Positions 56,728-64,000 of a DNA stretch of 64,000 nucleotides are shown in pieces. The position numbers and the translations under genes were made by a program. The stretch is from NCBI GenBank assembly GCA_008638375.1, contig CM018035.1:35064824-35128823 (forward strand), read 5' to 3'. The stretch's first letter is position 1; every line of letters starts with the position of its first letter. The notes below the pieces were generated by a model. It did no database searches. It worked only from the letters and a program-made list of their open reading frames with translations, and was not told the origin of the DNA. Origin of the DNA: Nyssa sinensis. Its lineage: Eukaryota > Streptophyta > Magnoliopsida > Cornales > Nyssaceae.

Positions 56728-58657
56728 ATGTCAGCCTCCGACGCTATGTCAGCCATAGGTTATGGCATAAGAAGCTCTTCTGAGACGACTATGCCATCAT
56801 AAGTTCATGTTATAGGCAGCAGTTCCTCCAAGGATGTCAAAAATAGGATAGTTGAATACCTTTCCCCTAATCTTGAACTTAGGATTGTAAACGCATTCAT
56901 CGAGCCCAAAAATGTAGCAGGGGAAACCTCCGATAGGCCGTCCCAAATGAAGGAGGGAGAAAGCGCCATTACTCAGGGCATGCTAGATGCTCTAAGGGCT
57001 ACTTGTGACTTCTCCCAAAATGTGGCGTGTAAGGCACCAGGATCATTAAATCGCCAGTCCTATATAAGTCAAGGCAAAATTTGTGTCTATCTCGAGTGGT
57101 TCGAGATTGGACTTGGGTTTCCTCTCCCCCCTCTGGTTAGAGATTTTTTCAAATGGTTCAACATTTGTCTTGTCGACCTTAACATCAATAGTTAAAGACA
57201 TCTGTTAGGGATTTATAGTTTTAGGTCATATAAATGGCGTCGAAGTAGACCTTGAGTTGATCCGTAGTAATATGGATCTTAAGTTTTTGAGGTCAGATGG
57301 CAAGTTTTACATGTCTTTTCCTCAGTGCCCACTTCCAACAAGACTCGGAAGAAGTGGTACTTCTTCGTGGGAGGAGGATGGGAGCTAGAAGACTACGAGG
57401 GCCAGACCTCGACTTTCCCCCGGAGTACCGGGATTAAGGGTGAGACGCCCTTTTTTCAATCACTTTTGCCTCTAATTTTGTTTCATTTTTTCTCTCTTCG
57501 TTATCTGATTCTGAATCCTTGTGTCTTCTGTGCAGATAAGAGGGCTTAGAAGAGGTTTATCTTTATCGTTGACCTCCAAGATAAGTATTGGAGACTTCTT
57601 TAGACTAACAACCGCACGCACACCACCATCCTCTCTTCTCAACATCTGATGGAGGCCGGGTTGACAAAAGGCAAAGCTGGCAACTTGAAGAAGTCCCTGA
57701 TGTCCAACTAGGCACCGGGGAAAAAGAAGAAGAAGGTGGGGGAGACCTCTTCCCCTGCCGAGCTGCTTCTCCAAGTGAAGAGGAAGAGGCTCCTCTCTAA
57801 TTCCCTAGACCGAACAGTGTTTGAAGATATGAGGGAGTCTCTTACTCCCGAGCTAGCCCTTCCCCCTACACATGCAGTCCCCATGAAGAAGGGGGGGAAG
57901 GGAAAGGCTGTTGTTGCTGTTGCTGCTGCCGTGCCTGATGACTCCGGCTATTTGGCAGTGAAGAAGACTTTTGAAGAGTCTTGGGCTTTAGGCCCAAGCA
58001 AATACAAGGGTCTGAAGGCAGAGAAGATCGCCAAGGACCTGTTGTCCTTCCAACTGAAGGTAACTTAGAGCTTATTCCCTTGGTTTCTTGTATATATTTT
58101 TTTGTTTTGATGTTCTATCATCTGTTCTGACTTATTTGCCTGTTTCTTATTTTCAGATTGTGCACGACCTTACTACCATTGTGGAGTCTTTAACAAATTT
58201 GAAGTTGATTGATAACCTCCAATCTGAGCTGGATGAAGCCAGGCTGCTGCTGGGGATAACCCAGTCTACTGTTTGTGCAGACGAGGAGAAGTTGAAGGAG
58301 GCCGCGAACTCTTACCCCATCCTGGAGTCTAAACGGGATTCCTTTGCTCTGAAGTTGGAAGACCTCCAAAGGAGGTTTGAAGACTTCCAGTCTACCTCTC
58401 TCAAGAAAGTCCAAGACATTGTCGATTCTATCAGAGCTCAAACCGAGGTTGATATGAACATTGAGGTCGAGGGCATGGGTAGAGAGCTGATTGAGCACGG
58501 GTACCGCACCTTTAGAGCCAAGTTCCTCAAGAAATACCCTGACCTTGATCTGGCTGGGATTGACGACATTGAAGTCTCTCCTGGTGAGATCAAGGTGCAA
58601 AATGATGATGATGAGGTAGCGCCTCCTAATCTTCCTTCGGCTAAAGCACCAAAGTAG
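56728..58657 (+). pseudogene. Spliced antisense ORF (aORF) of G2
   Basis: Homologue of the G1 antisense ORF, opposite in direction to the G2 pol remnants. It begins MSASDAMSAIGYGIRSSSET at 56728 but meets a stop after 24 codons. It continues as blocks GKICVYLEWFEIGLGFPLPP (57080-57139), LELIRSNMDLKFLRSDG (~57254) and KTRKKWYFFVGGG. GT-AG introns lie at 57440-57535 (96 bp) and 58060-58156 (97 bp). The 3' part (58157-58657) is a coiled coil (NLQSELDEARLLLGITQSTV) followed by GYRTFRAKFLKKYPDLDL and an acidic end. Shared blocks and intron positions with G1 suggest that this ORF was selected as a protein. Stops and frameshifts make this copy inactive. Confidence 0.8.
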
Positions 58658-58959
58658 ACTGATATGGATATAGTGTGCTGAGTTTGAAGAAAATAAAGAA
58701 GAGGAAGAAGAGAGTCATGTTGATATGGTACAAAGCTTCAGAACTCTTCTTCATCACTGATACTCCAGAGGTTGTCAAACCAACAGTAGACCAAGGAAGC
58801 TTTGTATTTTGTTTTACTTCCTTGTAATTTTCCCAAGCTTGGGCAAATTATAAATAAAATTAATTTCTTCAGAACTTTTTGTATTGCCTTTTAATTTCAA
58901 AGCACTTGTCTTGTTTATCAACAGAATCCCTAAAGTAGTCATACTTGTAGAATTTTTAG

Positions 58960-59500
58960 ATGTTGACATGTTGCTTGTCATGATGTATCGAGCTTTAGCG
59001 CTTGTAATGAACTTTAACACTTTAAACAAGTCTTGGTTTCAAACCTTGACAGCTCTGTAAAACTTTAAGCTTCTGATCCTCATAACTTGTAATTAAATAA
59101 AGTAAGAATCTTCGAGACTTGAAAGTGAATCAGGCTTTAAGCTTCAGATCTCTTCAACTTATATCTAAATCAAATATGGGTCTTTAGAGCTTATAATTGA
59201 TTCTTGAGCATAATAACTTGTGACTGGATCGAGCACAAATCTTCAGAACTCATGACTGCATCAAGAACTTCACAACTTGTAATTAAATCAAGCGTAAAAA
59301 TTTGAATTTGAACCAAACCCTTCAAAAGTTGTTATCAAGCATTGGTTTTCAGGAAATAACTGAATTAACACTTGTAATTAAATCTAGTATTGATCTTTAA
59401 AAGTAGTGATTGAACCAAGACCTTTAACACTTATAAACAAAGGTCTTCAAAACTTGAAACTAAGCCGAAATCTTCATAACTTGTAATCAAATCAAGCTTT
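58960..59500 (+). repeat. Diverged ~50-60 bp repeat in G2
   Basis: Repeated AACTTGTAATTAAATCAAG, TCTTCAGAACTTG and CTTTAAGCTTC-like segments at irregular 50-60 bp spacing; too diverged for an exact unit. Confidence 0.6.
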
Positions 59501-59579
59501 AATCATGTAGAAGATGGAGAGCCATGGCAAGTCAAACTGCCAAGGCCTCTGATACTTTGATTTCTCTCCCGAATGAAGA

Positions 59580-60056
59580 ATGGACCAAACCTATAGCTCT
59601 TGTAGTGGATACAAGGCTTTTAAGGGTCTGTTTGTTGAAATAGCCCAAACTTGTAATGCTTGCGATGGCTACAAGATTTTTAGGGGGTTGTACATTGAGA
59701 TGGACCAGTCCTGTAAAGCTTGGAATGGCTGCAAGGTTTTTAGGGGTTTGTACATTGAGATGGACCAGACGTGTAACCCTTGCAATGACTGCAAGGTTTT
59801 TAGGTACATTGAGATGGACCAGACCTGTAACGCTTGCAATGGCTGCAAGGTTTTTAGGGGTCTGTACATTGAGATGGACCAGACTTGCAACTCTTGCAAT
59901 GGCTGCCAGGTTTTTAAGTACATTGAGATGGACCAGATCTGTAACGTTTGTAACTGGTTGCAAGGTTTTTAGGGGTCTGTACATTGAGATGGACCTAGAC
60001 CTATAACGCTTGCAATGGCTGCAACATTTTTAGGGGTCTGTACATTGAGATGAGAG
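59580..60056 (+). repeat. 60/54-bp minisatellite of G2
   Basis: GAGATGGACC falls at 59697, 59757, 59811, 59871, 59925 and 59986: spacings of 60, 54, 60, 54 and 61. The short units lack a few bases before GTACATT. Units contain TTTTTAGGGGTCTGTACATT and GACCTGTAACGCTTGCAATG. ORFs on both strands here are repeat artefacts. Confidence 0.92.
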
Positions 60057-60099
60057 CACTTAGAAAAAAAAACTCTTTTATTGATAATATTTTCGTAAG

Positions 60100-61200
60100 T
60101 GCTCGACATTCTAGGGCCTAGGGATAAGCTTCCCAGTTACATCCTGCAACCAATATGTCATGGGCCTAACAACCTTGGTTATCTTGTAGGGTCTCTCCCA
60201 ATTAGGAGAGAGTTTTCCTATGGTGGGATCTTTGGTGTTTAGGAACACCCTTCTTAAGATGAGGTCCCCGACCCGAAAGTGGACAGGTCTTAGCCCTTGG
60301 CTGAAGCTCTTGGCCATTCTTTATTGGCATGCTTCAGTCTTGATCCGGTTTTGCTCTCGTTTTTCCTCAAGAAAATCTAAATTTTCTATGAGATGATGGT
60401 CGTTGGCTTCTTGGTCAAAGGCATTATGTCCTCAAGGTTGGCATGCAAATTTTGACAGGAATGACTACTTCAGAACTATATGCAAGTGAGAACGGTGTCT
60501 CTACAGTTGGCGTTCTTTTCGTGGTACGGTAGGCCCAAAGAACTCCAGGGAGTTCCTCTACCTATCTTTCCTTGGCTTCTTCCAACCTCTTCTTTATAAC
60601 ATCAAGAATTGTGCAATTGGTGACCCCGGCTTGCCCATTAGCTTGGGGGTGCCCTGGTGAGGTGAAGTGGTGACTGATGTGCAAGTTTTCACAAAACTTC
60701 CTGAACACATTTCCAGCAAACTGCGTACCATTGTCTGAAATGATGATGCGAGGTATGTCAAACCTAGCAGACTATGTTCTTCCATGTGAAATTCTTTACC
60801 TCTACTTCAGTGATGTGAGTTAGAGGTTCGACTTCTGCCCATTTGGAGAAATAAGCAATGGCAACCAGCAGGTACCTTATGTTTGGAGAGGCTTTTGGTA
60901 ATGGCCCTATGATATCTATCCACCATTAAGCAAAGGGCTAAGGGCTGGCGATAAGAATGAGTTCATGATAGGGTTGGTACTTATATGAAGGAAATCATTG
61001 GCACTTGTCGCACTTTTAGACATACTATTTGGCCTATTTTACCATATTGGGCCAGTAGTAGCCCCGAGTTAGAGCTCGGTGGGCTATGGTTCTGCCTCTA
61101 TTGTGGTTGCTGCATATCCCTTTGTGTATCTCAACTAGGACGTATCGACATTCCTCTAGAGATAAACATTACAAGAGGGGTTGCATGTAAGATCTTTGGC
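60100..61200 (-). pseudogene. Integrase remnant of G2
   Basis: Decayed Gypsy integrase on the minus strand. From the N-terminal side: GYYWPNMVK (~61055) and CDKCQ (zinc-binding end), the catalytic core with WWIDIIGPLPKA (~60925) and FSKWAEVEPL (~60845), a later TSPGHPQANGQA-like segment in a broken frame (~60650), then the C-terminal domain (60317-60111: LRPVHFRVGDLILRRVFLNT, WERPYKITKV). Many stops and frameshifts; the C-terminal segment is the longest open part (68 codons). Confidence 0.85.
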
Positions 61201-61239
61201 ATAGCTTCCCATTTAAGATTAGATATCGAGCTGCCCTGA

Positions 61240-61799
61240 TTCGAATCTTTCGGGCCTGGTTTTTATCTTATAGGAGCGATCCTTCTTTTATGTACTAGAT
61301 GATGGGAATCATCCAATTCTGGGTTTGTTCTAAGACCTGGGAGGATTGTTCCTCTTCAATACTTGACATTAGTTAGTAAGAGACTCTCACAGTTTAATCC
61401 TTTTCCAATTTAATGGGAGGCTATATTTGCCAAGGCATCGGCCTTGGAGTTCTGACTTCTTTCAATTTTCTGAATGGTAAACTTATGAAATGAGTGCTTT
61501 AATGATCACACCAATTCTGAATATCGGATCATTCTGTCATCTTTGGTGGATAATTCTCCTAAAACTTGGCTTACCATAAATTGGGAGTCAGGAGAATGCT
61601 TCGAGGTTCCAGGCTTCGCATTCTAGGGCCAGCTTCATCCCAAGGATAAGAGCTTTGTATTCAGCTTCATTGTTAAAGGCTCTGAACCCCAAACTGAATA
61701 TTTTCTCAATTATTAACCCATTGCGGGACTGAAGTACTATGTCGATGCCCGAACCTCTATCGATGGATGACCAGTCGGTATAAAGTTGCCATACCGAGG
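61240..61799 (-). pseudogene. RNase H remnant of G2
   Basis: Minus-strand frames give LYTDWSSIDRGSGIDIVLQS (~61780) and FRAFNNEAEYKALILGMKLA (~61690), the active-site neighbourhood of plant Gypsy RNase H (TDGSS...GxG and NNEAEYEAL). The expected Gly after TD is Trp. Broken further on; cut at the right by L13. Confidence 0.8.
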
Positions 61800-62514
61800 T
61801 GTCACGACCCGCAACCCACCCTCTACGGATTAGTGGACCGCAACCATCCGACCCGACCCTTTGGCCGAATCGGACCTAATCATCCTGTTCATTCACATCA
61901 GTGTACTAATAGATAACCACATGAATCATCATATGCAAACATAGCAGAAAACATTAACTGAATTGTTCTAAATACAAATCGTTCTGCAATTAAAAAAAAC
62001 ACACAGCCTGTAACATCTCTAATAGATCATCTCGTCCCCAGGACGTGAATACACGGGAGTTCTACAAGACTGTACTACTATTACCAATACTTGTCAAAAT
62101 GTCCATCCTATAGCCACAAGCCTCCTACTGTCCGTCCTCTGCGTCAGTCCCTGAAATGTGGTAAGGGGGGGTGAGCTAAACAAAGCCCAATGAGTAAGCC
62201 CCCTACTCTGTCATGTGTACAAGATTTGGAAAGAACTGAATAATAATAAAGATATGATAGCCAGTCAATATCATAACAATAATCAAAACTCGTCAGTGAA
62301 TATCATAATAAAGGAACATCTAGTCTGACTGATGACATCACAAGCTATAGACCAAGGGTCACATACAAGATCATAGGAAGTACTCGAACAAAGCTGGAAC
62401 AGGATTTCACTATGAATCTCAATAGATAGATGGTGATGTCAAAACTGGTAGATGCTATAAACTATGGGGCTCGGCTACCCCCTGTGTGCATGGCACTGAG
62501 CTCAATCATGTAAA

Positions 62515-62610
62515 TATGGTCCCCATACTCGGGACAGGTCCCCATACTCGGGATAGGACCCCATACTCGGGTCAATAATATAAGGCTGGTCCCCATGCTC
62601 GGGACATACT
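62515..62610 (+). repeat. ~20-bp repeat in L13
   Basis: GGTCCCCATACTCGGGACA and variants occur four times, the fourth (GGTCCCCATGCTCGGGACA) separated by about 30 bp. Confidence 0.85.
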
Positions 62611-62899
62611 ACGCATCATAACTAAGCTATTCCACGGAAAAGTAAAATCACACAAGTGGAATCATAAAGGATCTGATATGATAAATAGAGTACAAATGCG
62701 TATAGCAAGAACTGTGACATGGCTGAGTGTACAACATGCAGAGGTCAGATATTACTTACATATCTGTGTCTTAGTACTCTGGGACTTTCTCCTTTCCCGT
62801 TGACTGGCCTATACATCAATAAACACGTCTCAGTTTTACTTTCATTTATCAATTGTACACATAGCTACTCTAAATATCTCTTTTACTCATTTACGTTTC

Positions 62900-63240
62900 T
62901 ACGGTTTCCAGTTTGGACTTAATTTGCCCAAGGGCAAAATGGTCATTTACGTGTCTCTACTTTTTGGGTTCTATTTTCATAATTTGGACTTCACCGTTAA
63001 GTCTGGTAGGTTTGAATTGATAAAAATTCACTATCTACTTAACTAAATCGGAGTCCGTTTGACTTACCTTTGACGTAGGGGCATTTTGGTCATTTTGACG
63101 TTTCTACGGGTACTTTATTTTTTGAGACTCTGTCTCATAAAACGGACCTTACCATTAAATCCAAAAGGTCCAAAACAGTAGGTTTTCATTATTCATTCGA
63201 CTAATTTAAGCGTCGAAATTTAATTCAAATTTATTTAATT
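62900..63240 (-). repeat. Degenerate ~140 bp repeats in L13
   Basis: Two or three units with GGACTTCACCGTTAAGTC, GGACCTTACCATTAAATCC and GGGGCATTTTGGTCATTTTG-like segments. Confidence 0.6.
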
Positions 63241-63316
63241 TCCTACATTATTTAATTTATTGAATCGGGTCTAATATATATCTTATTTTAAGTAAAATAA
63301 ATCATATGTGCCTTAG

Positions 63317-63371
63317 TGGCACAGTGGTTCACGAATTTTCATCATTTCCCAATGGTCATAGGTTCAATTCT
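63317..63371 (+). repeat. tRNA-like module in L13
   Basis: TGGCACAGTGG (63317-63327) matches the A-box consensus exactly; GGTTCAATTCT (63361-63371) is near the B box. Placed between degenerate repeats and gene-like section, as in L7 and L9. Confidence 0.6.
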
Positions 63372-64000
63372 CTGCCCAACCCATTTTTCCAAATTTTTTT
63401 TTTTTTCTGTTTTCCAATTCCTGTATACCAATATAAGCCATCCATTGGATAGCTTCTCCTTTCTAACCAAACACTATCTAAACTCGAATTTAAAAATTTA
63501 CCCATGAAGTACAAGTGTTGGGCAGTCATCTGAATGGGTGGGTCAGGTCAGACCCGACCCGGTTTGGCCAAAATAAAATCGCAAAATAACAGCCGCGCAG
63601 CAGCCTATGCCTGCGTACAGGTTGTCTTCTTCGTCAACGGCGACTCGCCGGTGACGGGTTTCTTGCGTTTTTCAGCGGGGTTAACACCTACGAGTTATGG
63701 GCAACTCAAATCTATCGTCGGATTTCAAATTGGAGTGCCGCAGCACTCCCAAAATGGCCGGAACAGTGGCGCACCTGGGGCAGTGCGGTTTTCCGGCAGC
63801 CCCTTTCCCTTCCGTTTTTTCCCATTTTCTCTTACAGTTTCAATCCCAATTTGATTCTAAAATTTACCTACACCCAAGAGAATCAATTACCCATGATCTA
63901 GCCCAATTGATCGCAACAAAATCAACCCATCCGATCGGTTTTTCACCTCTGTTTTCTACCGTTTCCCACGTTCGGTTCTGTTCGTTTTTTCTCTTTTTGT

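Larger units (their letters stand above)
56130..61799 (-). mobile_element. Gypsy Tat-type element G2, degraded
   Basis: Minus-oriented Tat element. From right to left: RNase H remnant (61240-61799), integrase remnant (60100-61200), 60/54-bp minisatellite (59580-60056), degenerate repeat (58960-59500), antisense spliced ORF (on plus, 56728-58657), polypurine tract (~56298-56320) and a truncated 3' LTR (56130-56297). RT, protease, gag and the 5' LTR are missing; L13 stands at the right border. Confidence 0.85.
61800..64000 (-). mobile_element. L element copy L13 (runs past window end)
   Basis: Starts TGTCACGACCCGCAACCC directly after CGAGG, inside RNase H of G2. Contains the conserved CACCCTCTACGGATTAG end, hairpin/acceptor motif (62150-62200), a short GGTCCCCATACTCGGGA repeat, degenerate repeats (62900-63240), a tRNA-like module and a gene-like section (63530-64000) with GGGTCAGGTCAGACCCGACC. 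The other terminus is outside the window. Confidence 0.85.

Noticed and set aside
59532..60006. ORFs of 84-150 codons on both strands
   Set aside because: Produced by the 60/54-bp minisatellite, both lengths being multiples of three. Nothing suggests a real protein.

Overview
The window is nuclear DNA of a flowering plant, probably a eudicot. Reasons: a multi-intron plant gene with GT-AG introns, plant-type Copia and Gypsy (Tat-lineage) retrotransposons, a MITE of the kind common in plant introns, and AT-rich intergenic DNA with few usable reading frames. The species cannot be named from the sequence. I saw no rRNA genes, genuine tRNA genes or CRISPR arrays.

One host gene is clear: a minus-strand BTF3 / nascent polypeptide-associated complex beta subunit gene (coding exons 6628-9195, 5' exon and TATA box to about 9980). 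It has five coding exons. A reading-frame shift in the last exon would remove the acidic C-terminal tail.

Almost everything else is transposon. The dominant component is a family of long elements with no usable reading frame, called 'L elements' here for convenience. Complete uninterrupted copies are 3.2-5.3 kb; several are much longer because others are nested in them. They start TGTAACACCC, end GGGATGTGACA or close variants, and are flanked by 5-bp target duplications. They share a fixed internal plan: a tRNA-like stretch with pol III A and B boxes, a gene-like section, an array of degenerate ~140-bp repeats, a hairpin-plus-3'-splice-site motif, and a conserved GATCCGCATAGGGTGGG end. At least twelve whole or partial copies lie here. 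They could be solo LTRs of a giant LTR element or a separate class.

Layout: 1-4800, three L elements nested in each other; 4801-6480, intergenic; 6480-9985, the BTF3 gene; 9985-13320, old repeats; 13321-16499, an L element (TSD AAACA); 16893-22380, another with one nested inside; 22381-53470, a minus-strand Copia element split by a 27.5-kb nest of L elements and a Gypsy Tat element (29808-42443, itself split by an L element); 53485-54886, Copia remnants; 54890-56130, an L fragment; 56130-61799, a second, minus-strand Tat element; 61800-64000, the start of another L element.

The nest can be unpicked exactly because several target duplications are intact and two broken reading frames rejoin in phase when the inserts are removed. 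The two Tat elements complement each other: the first has LTRs, gag and protease but no RT, RNase H or integrase; the second keeps RNase H and integrase remnants. Both carry a spliced antisense ORF near the 3' LTR and a minisatellite between the gag-pol part and that ORF.
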